DNA of 64,000 bases from positions 1-64,000 of the forward strand of contig JAZUAN010000059.1 in NCBI GenBank assembly GCA_045638005.1, written 5' to 3'. A model generated the notes under the pieces. The model did no database searches and was not told the origin of the DNA. It was given only the letters and a program-made list of their open reading frames with translations. Source of the stretch: URNF01 sp045638005. GTDB lineage: Bacteria; Bacillota; Clostridia; Oscillospirales; Acutalibacteraceae. A program made the translations under genes and the position numbers. The number at the start of each line of letters is the position of its first letter. Position 1 is the stretch's first letter. Positions 1-7,989 of the stretch are shown piece after piece.

Positions 1-81
1 AACGGAGAGAATTTGAGAGAGTTGGAGAAAAAAAGAATTTGTCCTTTTGACGCTAAAAAGGTTTGTCCTGTAACATTATAA
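1..81 (+). CDS. C-terminal end of an unknown protein (cut by window start)
   Basis: Frame 1 is open from the first base to a TAA at 79-81 and reads 26 residues, ending with a Cys-Pro pair repeated as CPFDAKKVCP. A clear terminator follows ten bases later, which supports this as the real end of a gene. The family cannot be told from so short a piece. The two CP motifs could be a metal or disulfide site, but that is only a guess. Confidence 0.45.
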   Translation, partial: NGENLRELEKKRICPFDAKKVCPVTL

Positions 82-90
82 AGCAACCCT

Positions 91-121
91 ATCCGCCCGA
101 AGAAATGCGGGCGGATTTTTT
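91..121 (+). terminator. Rho-independent terminator
   Basis: A 9-bp perfect stem (ATCCGCCCG/CGGGCGGAT) with an 8-base loop is followed by a run of Ts. It ends the gene entering from the left. Confidence 0.85.
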
Positions 122-166
122 GTTATACCGCATACCTTTCAAAACCAACCACATACTCTAAAACGC

Positions 167-195
167 TTGCAATAACCGTTTTACGGTGATACTAT
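167..195 (+). promoter_or_regulatory. Possible sigma-A promoter for the LytTR gene
   Basis: TTGCAA at 167 and TACTAT at 190 are 17 bases apart, just upstream of the AAGGAGG ribosome site of the LytTR gene. The -10 is weak (4 of 6). LytTR/DUF3021 pairs often regulate themselves, so binding repeats may lie here, but I cannot identify them. Confidence 0.35.
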
Positions 196-216
196 CCTCT
201 TGAAAGGAGGAATTGT

Positions 217-648
217 ATGAAATGCAAGACCATCATTGATGCTGCATGCGAGGAACAGGTGCTCATATACGCGCACGAAAAAACCAACCTGGTGGATGAA
301 ATTGAACGGTTGGTCGCACAAAACAGTCCCGCGCTGATCGGCTACAAGGATAAAGTTGCCGTTATGTTGGACAGCGCCGACATTTACTGCTTTACCGTGG
401 AGGATAACAAGGTGTATGCGCACACCGACGCAGAAATGCTACAACTCAAAAGCCGTCTATACCAATTAGAGCAAATGTTGCCGCAAAACTTCATCAAAAT
501 CAACCAATCCTGCATCGCCAACATCCAAAAGATACAACGCTTCGACGCGTCCTTTTCGGGCACCCTCAGCGTTGTTTTCAAAAACGGATACACTGATTAC
601 GTATCCCGTCGCAATCTGAAAACTGTCAAAGAAAGGTTAGGATTATAA
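217..648 (+). CDS. LytTR-family DNA-binding transcriptional regulator
   Basis: 143 residues with a C-terminal LytTR DNA-binding domain (about residues 45-143): the segment FIKINQSCIANIQKI and the closing SRRNLKTVKERLG are typical of the family. There is no receiver domain, so it is not a classical phosphorylated response regulator. An AAAGGAGG site precedes the ATG. The next gene, one base downstream, is a DUF3021 membrane protein; this pairing is known across Firmicutes as a small regulator/membrane-partner module thought to respond to envelope or peptide stress. The target and the signal are not visible here. Confidence 0.9.
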   Translation: MKCKTIIDAACEEQVLIYAHEKTNLVDEIERLVAQNSPALIGYKDKVAVMLDSADIYCFTVEDNKVYAHTDAEMLQLKSRLYQLEQMLPQNFIKINQSCIANIQKIQRFDASFSGTLSVVFKNGYTDYVSRRNLKTVKERLGL

Positions 649-649
649 C

Positions 650-1066
650 ATGAACACATATTTGAAAAGCTTTTTACACAGAGGTCTTTTATTTGGCGGC
701 TTTGGTCCTATCGTCGCGGGCATCGTTTTCTGTATACTGTCCTATACGCTGCCGGATTTTTCGCTCACCGGCACACAGGTGCTGCTCGCAATTCTGTCTA
801 CCTATCTGCTGGCATTCCTGCAAGCGGGCGCGAGCGTTTTCAACCAGATCGAGCATTGGTCGGTGCCCAAATCGCTTTTGTGTCATTTTTTCATGCTGTA
901 TCTCGCATACACCGTTTGCTATCTTATGAACACCTGGATTCCGTTCGAACCGATGGTATTACTGATCTTCACCGCGATTTTTGTTGTTGTGTATTTTGTG
1001 GTTTGGATCACCGTATACCTCTGCATCAAAGCAGCAAGCAAAAAACTTAATGCGAAATTGCACTAA
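650..1066 (+). CDS. DUF3021 family membrane protein
   Basis: 138 residues with four hydrophobic segments (about residues 12-35, 42-62, 80-98, 103-125) and a basic C-terminal tail, matching DUF3021. It begins one base after the stop of the LytTR gene, so the two are co-translated. In known LytTR/DUF3021 pairs the membrane protein controls the activity of the DNA-binding partner; that role is inferred here by context. A bidirectional terminator follows immediately. Confidence 0.85.
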   Translation: MNTYLKSFLHRGLLFGGFGPIVAGIVFCILSYTLPDFSLTGTQVLLAILSTYLLAFLQAGASVFNQIEHWSVPKSLLCHFFMLYLAYTVCYLMNTWIPFEPMVLLIFTAIFVVVYFVVWITVYLCIKAASKKLNAKLH

Positions 1067-1105
1067 AAAAATCTGCTGTATGGCAAGCCATACAGCAGAT
1101 TTTTA
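1065..1105. terminator. Bidirectional terminator between convergent genes
   Basis: A long inverted repeat (AAAATCTGCTGTATGGC / GCCATACAGCAGATTTTT) with an A-run on the left and a T-run on the right. It serves the DUF3021 gene on the plus strand and overlaps the stop codon of the minus-strand gene ending at 1103. Confidence 0.9.
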
Positions 1106-1516
1106 TGTCTTCTTTTTTGTCTTTCCCCCACACCGTGGGCACCCTACGTCCACAACCCCGCGACCTTTGGGCACGCGCAGCATAGCACGGCAATGCTGAC
1201 AGTGAAAATAGCGGTGAGTATGCCGCTCTCGCCACATTTTGCGGCGCAAATTCCAAAAGGTTTTTGCCTTTCCAAGCAAGCGCAAGTAGGTATCCAGTTC
1301 CCGACTTCTCGCCGGAATATTGCGTGAAAGTGTACGAAAAAGCGCCCAAGCCGGCAAAGCAGCAGATGCCAATCCCAAAATACCGAGATACGGGAGATAC
1401 GAAAGCAAGTTCGTGCAAATGCCGGCCAGCAGCAAGGCGGTATTCAGCCGATCGTATCCGTATCTACCGTACATAAAGCGGTATATGGTCCCCATAAGTC
1501 TTTGCATAAAATTCAT
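1103..1516 (-). CDS. Small membrane protein with C-terminal zinc ribbon
   Basis: 137 residues from the ATG at 1516, chosen because a good CGGAGG site lies upstream; an earlier in-frame start lacks one. Two hydrophobic segments (about residues 26-58) are followed by a basic region and a zinc-ribbon pair CxxC...CxxC (CQHC and CPRC) near the end, then a lysine-rich tail. Similar uncharacterised proteins occur in Clostridia. It stands alone. The zinc ribbon suggests binding to nucleic acid or protein at the membrane, but no function can be stated. Confidence 0.75.
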   Translation of the reverse strand: MNFMQRLMGTIYRFMYGRYGYDRLNTALLLAGICTNLLSYLPYLGILGLASAALPAWALFRTLSRNIPARSRELDTYLRLLGKAKTFWNLRRKMWRERHTHRYFHCQHCRAMLRVPKGRGVVDVGCPRCGGKTKKKT

Positions 1517-1611
1517 AGCGGTTTCCTCCGTTAGATACTCTAAACCTATTACCAGCATATCGCATTTCTATCGGTAAAACATCGACGATTTGCAAACTTT
1601 TTATGACGTGT

Positions 1612-2139
1612 TTATGAATACACATCGATCTGGCAACTGCGCATAACGCTGAGTGCCGCCTCGTGTGCCTCGGGGGTTACACCCGCACAGCAAGCGGCAT
1701 CCACTTTGATCGCATCTTCCGGAAAATGCGCTTTCAAAAGCAGCGCATTGGACACCACGCAAATATCGGTGCAAAGCCCAATAAGTGTTGCGGTAAATTC
1801 CTCCGCACCGGCGGCTTCGGCGATCAGCTCCGGCAGATCCACCGACCCGAAAGTGACCTTTTCCACCGCTGTATATTGCCGATCTTTCAGCGCATCCGCG
1901 ACCGTCTCATGCAACTCCCAACCGTCAGTGCCTTTGATACAATGCGCCACCGGCAGCTTTGCGCCTTCGGCGGTATCCATGTAATCCTCAAAATGTGTAT
2001 CATACGTCACAAAGATTTCCCCGTCAAATGTGCGGATCTTTTCGGCGACCGCGGGCAGGATTGCAACCGCTTCCTTTGTGCCCAGCGCACCGTCTACAAA
2101 ATCCTTTTGCATATCCACAACAATTAAAAACGATTTCAT
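1612..2139 (-). CDS. Isochorismatase-like cysteine hydrolase (nicotinamidase-like)
   Basis: 175 residues. The N-terminal motif VDMQKDFVDG carries the catalytic Asp, YDTHFEDY the metal-binding Asp/His, KGTDGWEL the lysine region, and LCTDICVVSNA the nucleophilic Cys, as in PncA-type hydrolases that convert nicotinamide to nicotinate and ammonia. The second ATG (2139) is preferred: the AAGGAGG site is only one base from the first ATG but seven from this one. The gene is monocistronic. Other isochorismatase-fold amidases share these motifs, so the substrate is inferred. A PnuC transporter at 59.9 kb would fit a salvage role. Confidence 0.85.
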   Translation of the reverse strand: MKSFLIVVDMQKDFVDGALGTKEAVAILPAVAEKIRTFDGEIFVTYDTHFEDYMDTAEGAKLPVAHCIKGTDGWELHETVADALKDRQYTAVEKVTFGSVDLPELIAEAAGAEEFTATLIGLCTDICVVSNALLLKAHFPEDAIKVDAACCAGVTPEAHEAALSVMRSCQIDVYS

Positions 2140-2210
2140 GTTCATACCTCCTTAATTGTATTTTAACATATCTTTGCAAAAGTTACCACCTGCTTTTTTA
2201 TGTATAATAA

Positions 2211-2240
2211 TTGACAAACCGTGCGGGAAAGCGGTAATAT
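2211..2240 (+). promoter_or_regulatory. Sigma-A promoter for malQ
   Basis: TTGACA at 2211 and TAATAT at 2235, 18 bases apart. Transcription should start near 2247, leaving a leader of about 90 bases. Confidence 0.6.
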
Positions 2241-2265
2241 GTTTTATATAAGTGTTATGCACCGA

Positions 2266-2294
2266 GAACGGACGGATAATTCCGTCCGTTGTTC
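2266..2294 (+). promoter_or_regulatory. Inverted repeat in the malQ leader
   Basis: GAACGGACGGA and TCCGTCCGTTGTTC form a nearly perfect 11-bp stem with a 4-base loop. No T-run follows, so it is unlikely to be a terminator; an operator or a mRNA-stabilising hairpin is possible. Confidence 0.5.
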
Positions 2295-2337
2295 GTTATA
2301 CTAGCATTATGTATCATTTTGCAAAGGAAAAACTTGT

Positions 2338-3858
2338 ATGAGAACTTGTGGAATTTTGATGCCCGTATTTTCGCTTTCTTCCCGCTACGGAATCGGTACT
2401 TTCGGCAAGGAAGCCTTCCGCTTTGTGGATTTCCTCAAAAAAGCGGGGCAGACCTATTGGCAGATCCTGCCTTTAAACCCCACCAACTACGGTGATTCCC
2501 CCTATCAATCCTTTTCCGCTTATGCAGGCAACCCGTATTTCATCGATATCGAACTGCTGATTGAGCAAAATCTGCTCACGCAGCAGCAAGCGGACAGCTT
2601 CGATTTCGGAGATGACCCCACCACCGTTGACTACGGTAAGCTGTATAAAAACCGTCTCCCGCTGCTGCGGCTCGCCTTTGCGCAGTTCAAGCCCACGGCG
2701 GCTTTTGCGGCATTTTGTGATAAAAACGCATTTTGGCTGGAAGAATACGCGTTGTTCATGGCGCTAAAAAATGCGCACGAAGACCGCGCATGGGAAACAT
2801 GGGATGAAAAACTGCGCACCCGCGACGCGGATACGCTTGCTATGATGCGCACACTGCATGCAGACACCATGCAGTTTTATAAATTCACACAATATCTTTT
2901 CTACACCCAATGGCACGCATTGAAAAAATACGCGAACGCAAACGGTGTCTCTATCATCGGCGACCTGCCTATTTACGTCGCGTATGACAGCGCGGATGTG
3001 TGGGCAGCACCCGATCAGTTTTTGTTGGATGAGTCCAAATATCCCACGCAGGTTGCCGGTGTTCCGCCGGATGCGTTTTCAAAAGACGGACAGCTGTGGG
3101 GCAACCCGCTATATGATTGGGCACACATGAAAGCCGACGGCTACAAGTGGTGGAAAACACGAATTTCCCACGCGCTTGAGACCTATGACCTCGTGCGCAT
3201 TGACCATTTCCGCGGCTTTGCATCCTTCTTTGCCATTCCCTACGGCGAGAAAACCGCTAAAAAAGGAAAATGGCTGAAAGGTCCCGGTATTGATCTGTTC
3301 AAAGCGCTTAAAGCCGCTTGCGGCGGGGAACTGCCGATTATTGCCGAGGATCTTGGCTTTCTCACCCCCGCAGTGCTCAGCTTATTGGTCGACAGCGGTT
3401 TCCCCGGCATGAAGGTGCTGCAATTTGCATTTGACAGCCGTGAGGAAAGCAATTACCTCCCTCATAACTTCACCAACCGCTGCGTGGTATACACCGGCAC
3501 TCATGATAACGACACCATCCTCGGTTGGACCAAAACCGCGGATAAAGCCGACGTCAAAATGGCGCGGCGATACATGCACGTTGACGACGGTGAGGGCTTC
3601 AACTGGGCGATGATGCGCACCGCTATGATGTCGGTCGCGGATATCTGTATTCTGATGATGCCGGATATTTTAGGGCTTGGCAGCGAAGCGCGTATCAACA
3701 CCCCCTCTACCCTCGGCGGCAACTGGCAATGGCGCATTGACGGCGGCTGTATCAATGACTGGCTCGCAAATATTATCCACGAAAATACAGAATTATATTG
3801 CCGCTTGCCTAAGACCAAAACCATAAAAAAAGCCGAAAAGAAGCAACCGAAAGTATAA
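2338..3858 (+). CDS. malQ: 4-alpha-glucanotransferase (amylomaltase)
   Basis: 506 residues, full length for GH77. It transfers alpha-1,4-glucan segments between maltodextrins. Typical family segments are present: GILMPVFSLSSRYGIGTFG at the start, WQILPLNPTNYGDSPYQ, IGDLPIYVAYDSADVW, the nucleophile region YDLVRIDHFRGF, the acid/base region IIAEDLGF, and YTGTHDNDT. The start follows an AAAGGAA site. It has its own promoter and terminator, so it is a stand-alone gene for cytoplasmic glycogen or maltodextrin use. Confidence 0.97.
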   Translation: MRTCGILMPVFSLSSRYGIGTFGKEAFRFVDFLKKAGQTYWQILPLNPTNYGDSPYQSFSAYAGNPYFIDIELLIEQNLLTQQQADSFDFGDDPTTVDYGKLYKNRLPLLRLAFAQFKPTAAFAAFCDKNAFWLEEYALFMALKNAHEDRAWETWDEKLRTRDADTLAMMRTLHADTMQFYKFTQYLFYTQWHALKKYANANGVSIIGDLPIYVAYDSADVWAAPDQFLLDESKYPTQVAGVPPDAFSKDGQLWGNPLYDWAHMKADGYKWWKTRISHALETYDLVRIDHFRGFASFFAIPYGEKTAKKGKWLKGPGIDLFKALKAACGGELPIIAEDLGFLTPAVLSLLVDSGFPGMKVLQFAFDSREESNYLPHNFTNRCVVYTGTHDNDTILGWTKTADKADVKMARRYMHVDDGEGFNWAMMRTAMMSVADICILMMPDILGLGSEARINTPSTLGGNWQWRIDGGCINDWLANIIHENTELYCRLPKTKTIKKAEKKQPKV

Positions 3859-3877
3859 CTTTCGGTTGCTTCTTTTC
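3836..3877 (+). terminator. Rho-independent terminator of malQ
   Basis: AAGCAACCGAAAG / CTTTCGGTTGCTT stem followed by Ts; it begins inside the last codons of malQ. Confidence 0.85.
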
Positions 3878-3950
3878 TATTGATCTCCTTTTTGAATGAA
3901 TACCACTTGACATTTCAACTATACAGTCTCCCGTTTTTTTATACAGTTGT

Positions 3951-3979
3951 TTGACAAAATATGGGTGATATAGTATACT
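3951..3979 (+). promoter_or_regulatory. Strong sigma-A promoter for glf
   Basis: Consensus TTGACA at 3951 and TATACT at 3974 with exactly 17 bases between. Transcription should start near 3986, about 60 bases before the glf ATG. Confidence 0.8.
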
Positions 3980-4045
3980 AAGACCGATTATGGGTAATCT
4001 AGGATAGAGTGATATATCCTAAGCGTACCGGAAAGGATGTGGGCT

Positions 4046-5152
4046 ATGAAGCACTATGATTATTTGATCGTGGGCAGCGGTTTATACGGCGCAACCTTTG
4101 CGCATATCGCCATGCAGCACGGCAAAAGCTGTCTGGTGGTAGAAAAGCGCCCACATACCGGCGGCAATGTGCACTGCGATGTGATAGAGGATATCACCGT
4201 CCACAGCTATGGAGCTCATATTTTTCATACCAATGAAAAGCGCGTATGGGATTTCGTGAACGGTCTTTGCGAATGTAACCGCTATACCAATTCACCGCTC
4301 GCAAACTTCCGCGGGGAAATCTATAACATGCCCTTTAACATGAACACCTTCCATCAGATGTGGGGTGTGACTACCCCCGCCGAAGCGCAGGCGAAGATCG
4401 ATGCACAACGCGCTGAAATTAGTGGCGAGCCGCAAAATTTAGAGCAGCAGGCAATTAGTCTTGTCGGACGGGATATCTATGAAAAGCTGATTAAAGGATA
4501 CACCGAAAAGCAATGGGGACGAGATTGCAAGGAACTGCCCGCTTTTATCATCAAACGCCTGCCGGTGCGGTTTGTTTACGACAACAACTATTTCAACGAT
4601 TGCTATCAGGGCATCCCTATCGGCGGATATAATGCGCTCACAGACCGCCTACTGGAAGGCGCAGACGTGCGGCTTTGCACCGATTTTCTGGAAAACAGAG
4701 AAGAACTTTCCGCCCTTGCGGACACCGTTGTGTATACCGGCACCATCGACGCTTATTTCAATTACTGCTACGGACAGTTGGAATACCGAAGCCTGCGGTT
4801 TGAAACACAGGTGCTGGATATCGAAAATTACCAAGGTGTCGCCGTGGTTAACTACACCGACAAGGAGCCTGCATATACCCGTATCATCGAGCATAAACAT
4901 TTTGAGTACGGCGAGCAGCCCAAAACGGTTATCACCCGCGAATATCCCGCTCCTTGGAAGCAGGGCGATGAGCCGTACTATCCCGTTAACGATGCTGCCA
5001 ACAGCGCGCTGTATGCCCGCTATGCCGCGCTTGCTCAAAAAGAAAGCAACGTCATTTTCGGCGGTAGATTGGCGGAATACAAATACTATGATATGGACAA
5101 GGCCATTATGGCAGCCCTGCAAATGACCGATAAGATCTTCAAAGGAGAGTAA
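4046..5152 (+). CDS. glf: UDP-galactopyranose mutase
   Basis: 368 residues. It is an FAD flavoenzyme that isomerises UDP-galactopyranose to UDP-galactofuranose for cell-surface glycans. The N-terminal FAD fold DYLIVGSGLYGATFA, the HTNEKRVWDFVN segment, GYTEKQWGRD and the C-terminal GGRLAEYKYYDMD are typical of bacterial Glf. The ATG at 4046 is chosen because a GAAAGGA site lies eight bases upstream; an in-frame ATG at 4037 sits inside that site. A glycosyltransferase follows directly, which suggests galactofuranose-containing polymer synthesis. Confidence 0.96.
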   Translation: MKHYDYLIVGSGLYGATFAHIAMQHGKSCLVVEKRPHTGGNVHCDVIEDITVHSYGAHIFHTNEKRVWDFVNGLCECNRYTNSPLANFRGEIYNMPFNMNTFHQMWGVTTPAEAQAKIDAQRAEISGEPQNLEQQAISLVGRDIYEKLIKGYTEKQWGRDCKELPAFIIKRLPVRFVYDNNYFNDCYQGIPIGGYNALTDRLLEGADVRLCTDFLENREELSALADTVVYTGTIDAYFNYCYGQLEYRSLRFETQVLDIENYQGVAVVNYTDKEPAYTRIIEHKHFEYGEQPKTVITREYPAPWKQGDEPYYPVNDAANSALYARYAALAQKESNVIFGGRLAEYKYYDMDKAIMAALQMTDKIFKGE

Positions 5153-5153
5153 A

Positions 5154-6206
5154 ATGCCAAAAGTATCCGTTATCATGCCGGTATACGGTGTGGAAAAATT
5201 TGTCGGCAAGGCGATCGAAAGCATCCAAAATCAAACATTTGCCGACTTCGAATTTCTCATCGTGGATGACGGCACCAAGGATAAAAGTGGGCGTATTTGC
5301 GATGAATATGCCGCGAAAGATCAGCGCCTGACCGTGATACATAAGGAAAACGGCGGCGCACCTTCCGCGCGCAATGCCGCCCTTGAGATCGCTACGGGTG
5401 AATACTATTATTTCATGGATTCCGACGATTGGGCAGAGCCGACCATGCTGGAAGACATGGTGAACCTCGCCGAGCAAACAGATGCACAGCTTGTGGTCAC
5501 CGGCTATTACATCGACACCTACTATTCGGATACGGAATATGTATCACAAGAGCAGGCAGTCCCCTCGCAGGTGTTTGAAACTAAGCGTGCATTCCGCGAA
5601 AATGCTTACCGCTTATTTGATAAAAATCTGTTGTATACGCCGTGGAACAAACTATATAGTGCCAACTATATCCGCGAAAACAATCTGCGCTTTTCTGACA
5701 CCTTTTGGGATGATTTCCCCTTTAATCTGGCGGTGATCCGCGATATTGAGCGGGTAACTGTCTCTGAGAAAAGATACTACCACTTCATGCGCGCTCGCGC
5801 AGAGAGCGAAACCGCAAAATACCGTACGGACATGTACGAAAAGCGGGAAGAAGAGCATCGCTGGATGATAGATTTATATCAGTATTGGAATGTAAATGAT
5901 CAAAACAGCCGCGAATTTGTTGCGCGCAGATATATCGAACGGGTGATCGGCTGCATCGAAAACGTTACCAATCCTGCCTGCACCCTATCACGCAAAGAAA
6001 AAATCGCAGAGATCCGCCACATCATTTCGAGCGATACCGTGCGGGAACAGCTGCCGCTCATGCAAGCGCGTTCCGGCTATATGAAGGTGATGCTGCTGCC
6101 TATCAAGTGGAAAAACACCACTCTCGCCTATTTAGAGGGTGTGTTTATCTCCCACATCCGCCGCTTGAGCGTCAAAACTTTTGCGAAACTCAAAGCAGGA
6201 CGATAA
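5154..6206 (+). CDS. Family 2 glycosyltransferase
   Basis: 350 residues. The N-terminal GT-A domain (about 1-200) starts KVSVIMPVYGVEKFVG, continues with EFLIVDDGTKDKSG, and has the metal-binding DSDDW. The C-terminal 150 residues are rich in basic and aromatic residues, without clear transmembrane segments. The gene starts one base after the glf stop, and its ribosome site AAAGGAG overlaps the end of glf. It probably adds a sugar, perhaps galactofuranose, to a capsule or wall polymer. Acceptor and donor cannot be read from sequence. Confidence 0.93.
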   Translation: MPKVSVIMPVYGVEKFVGKAIESIQNQTFADFEFLIVDDGTKDKSGRICDEYAAKDQRLTVIHKENGGAPSARNAALEIATGEYYYFMDSDDWAEPTMLEDMVNLAEQTDAQLVVTGYYIDTYYSDTEYVSQEQAVPSQVFETKRAFRENAYRLFDKNLLYTPWNKLYSANYIRENNLRFSDTFWDDFPFNLAVIRDIERVTVSEKRYYHFMRARAESETAKYRTDMYEKREEEHRWMIDLYQYWNVNDQNSREFVARRYIERVIGCIENVTNPACTLSRKEKIAEIRHIISSDTVREQLPLMQARSGYMKVMLLPIKWKNTTLAYLEGVFISHIRRLSVKTFAKLKAGR

Positions 6207-6215
6207 AAAACTGAC

Positions 6216-6258
6216 AAAAAAGCGTTTGGAAGTCGTTGATTTCTGAACGCTTTTTGTT
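6216..6258 (+). terminator. Rho-independent terminator of glf operon
   Basis: AAAAAGCGTT / AACGCTTTTT stem with an imperfect inner stem and a T-run. Confidence 0.75.
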
Positions 6259-6341
6259 TTTACAATTCCATGTTCTTTTATTCATTGTAAGCATCCCTCT
6301 TTTTCGTCATAATTGTAAGGTAAACATATTTTTAGTATTTG

Positions 6342-6370
6342 TTGTACAATCCCCAAAAAAGTGATATACT
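6342..6370 (+). promoter_or_regulatory. Sigma-A promoter for the cobalamin-regulated operon
   Basis: TTGTAC at 6342 and TATACT at 6365, 17 bases apart, ending just before the riboswitch. Confidence 0.7.
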
Positions 6371-6375
6371 GTTGT

Positions 6376-6530
6376 CGTTTGGAAAGGAAACAGGTGAAAA
6401 TCCTGTACGAGCCTGTCGCCGTGAGGTGCGAAACATGCGTTTTTTCTACCCGATGCCGCAATCGGGGACAAGCCATTGGGAACTTTCCTGAGAAGGCGAA
6501 AAATCGCTGCACCAAGTCGAAATATTTTCC
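6376..6530 (+). ncRNA. Cobalamin riboswitch
   Basis: The leader carries the conserved order of the B12 aptamer: GGAAACAGGTGAAAATCCTG, then GCCTGTCGCCGTGA, a variable arm, AAGCCATTGGGAA (core equivalent of AGCCACTGG) and TCCTGAGAAGGCG. The following 60 bases contain a CCGCAA...TTGCGG hairpin and a T-rich stretch before the ribosome site, a likely expression platform. It should shut down the downstream DUF4430/ECF genes when cobalamin is plentiful. The gene context (vitamin uptake) agrees. Confidence 0.85.
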
Positions 6531-6606
6531 AAACACAACCGCAATAAACGCCGCAAGGCCGGCCGGGAAATTCCGTTGCGGAAATATATTTTTAGGAGAA
6601 TGCAAC

Positions 6607-7053
6607 ATGAAAATGACACAAGCAAAAAAACTGTTGTCACGCATCCTGTGCATCGTGCTGATTGCGGCTATGGCACTCACTTGTATCGGTTGCAGTGGTC
6701 AGGAAACCCAAAGTCTCGGTAATACCGAGAGCGAAGTCGCTACCGGTAAAACCGTGCTCGGCAAGGGTGCGGTGCAATTCACCTTTACCGTGGTAGACGT
6801 CGACGGAAAGGAAACCGTCTTTGAGATCAACACCGATAAAAAGACGGTCGGCGACGCGCTTTTGGAGCACGGACTTATCACAGGTGACCAAGGCGAATAC
6901 GGTCTTTTCGTCAAAACGGTCAACGGTATCACCGTCGACTATGACAAAGACGGCAAATATTGGGCGTTTTACATGGACGGAAAATATGCTTCGTCCGGCG
7001 TAGATACTACCGATATCACCGCAGGTGCAAGCTATGCCTTCAAAGTGGAATAA
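6607..7053 (+). CDS. DUF4430 domain lipoprotein, probable cobalamin-binding accessory
   Basis: 148 residues from the ATG at 6607 with AGGAGA upstream; the longer open frame runs into the riboswitch and is not coding. Residues 1-28 form a signal peptide, and Cys29 (or Cys26) is the likely lipidated residue. After a short linker, residues 50-148 match DUF4430, the fold shared with transcobalamin-like C-terminal domains: it ends GKYWAFYMDGKYASSGVDTTDITAGASYAFKVE in outline. Together with the B12 riboswitch and the S component that overlaps its 3' end, it likely captures corrinoid outside the membrane. Confidence 0.85.
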   Translation: MKMTQAKKLLSRILCIVLIAAMALTCIGCSGQETQSLGNTESEVATGKTVLGKGAVQFTFTVVDVDGKETVFEINTDKKTVGDALLEHGLITGDQGEYGLFVKTVNGITVDYDKDGKYWAFYMDGKYASSGVDTTDITAGASYAFKVE

Positions 7054-7612
7054 ATTAAAAGAAAGCCTCGACCACACACCAAAAAGCACTTCTGCAGGCA
7101 AATTTCTTTCGGTGGCAGATATTGCCATTTTCGGTATGTTGAGCGCGATGATGTATGCATCCAAGGTTTTAATGGAGTTTTTGCCGAATGTGCATTTACT
7201 CGCAACTTTCATCGTCGCCATAACGGTCGTATACCGCGCCAAAGCGCTGTATCCGCTATATGTTTTTGTCATATTGACAGGCATCTTCAATGGATTTGCA
7301 ACATGGTGGATACCGTATCTGTACATTTGGACAGCGGTGTGGGGCATGACCATGCTGCTGCCCCGCAATATGCCGTCACAGGTACGCCCGTTCGTATATA
7401 CCGCCGTTTGCGCTGCGCACGGCTTTTTATACGGCATATTGTATGCACCTTCGCAGGCGCTGCTGTTTGGCTTGGATTTTGACGGCATGGTTGCTTGGAT
7501 CATTGCGGGATTGCCGTGGGATATAGCGCACGGCATCGGCAACTTGTTTAGCAGTGTGCTGGTGTGTCCCCTTATCTTTATTCTGCAAAAGGCACGAAAA
7601 TTTTCACGTTAA
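7025..7612 (+). CDS. ECF transporter S component, probably for cobalamin or a precursor
   Basis: 195 residues with about five or six hydrophobic segments from residue 28 on, in the pattern of ECF substrate-binding S components. It overlaps the end of the DUF4430 gene by 29 bases if the first ATG is used; a second ATG nine bases later is possible. The ATPases and EcfT are not adjacent, so it would share a common energising module (group II ECF). The cobalamin riboswitch upstream points to a corrinoid substrate; this is inference from regulation. Confidence 0.82.
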   Translation: MQAMPSKWNKLKESLDHTPKSTSAGKFLSVADIAIFGMLSAMMYASKVLMEFLPNVHLLATFIVAITVVYRAKALYPLYVFVILTGIFNGFATWWIPYLYIWTAVWGMTMLLPRNMPSQVRPFVYTAVCAAHGFLYGILYAPSQALLFGLDFDGMVAWIIAGLPWDIAHGIGNLFSSVLVCPLIFILQKARKFSR

Positions 7613-7615
7613 CGT

Positions 7616-7651
7616 AAAAAAGCACAGGCAGCAAAGCTGTCTGTGCTTTTT
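7616..7651. terminator. Bidirectional terminator between ECF gene and trxA
   Basis: AAAAAGCACAG...CTGTGCTTTTT inverted repeat with A- and T-runs on the two sides, between convergent genes. Confidence 0.85.
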
Positions 7652-7676
7652 CATATTACAGCAGTATCCGGATGCC

Positions 7677-7985
7677 TTATTTCAGCATTTCCAGTATTGC
7701 TTCCTTGGGGCGCACACCGACGCATTGATCGGCAAGCTGACCGCCTTTAAATACCATCAGTGTAGGAATGCTCATAATGTTGAACATGGCGGCAAGCTCG
7801 CCTTCTTCGTCTACGTTTACTTTGCAAACAGCGTATTCGGGATGTTCTTCCGCAATCTCATCCACAATGGGAGAAACCATCATGCAAGGACCGCACCAAC
7901 TCGCCCAAAAATCGAGCAAAACGGGTTTTGCAGATTGGAGAACTTCCTGTTCAAAGTTTTCTTTTGTGATAACTGTAACAGACAC
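7677..7985 (-). CDS. trxA: Thioredoxin
   Basis: 102 residues with the active site WCGPC (Cys31 and Cys34), the FWASW context and the cis-proline segment SIPTLMVFKGG. It is a normal-length cytoplasmic thioredoxin. It is the last gene of a four-gene minus-strand operon starting with SCIFF and lies four bases after the PLP-dependent decarboxylase gene. That position is unusual for thioredoxin and may reflect a redox need linked to the thioether peptide or simply co-expression. Confidence 0.96.
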   Translation of the reverse strand: MSVTVITKENFEQEVLQSAKPVLLDFWASWCGPCMMVSPIVDEIAEEHPEYAVCKVNVDEEGELAAMFNIMSIPTLMVFKGGQLADQCVGVRPKEAILEMLK

Positions 7986-7989
7986 GGGA

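Noticed and set aside
6361..6606. N-terminal extension of the DUF4430 protein
   Set aside because: It translates the cobalamin riboswitch; the signal peptide begins at 6607.
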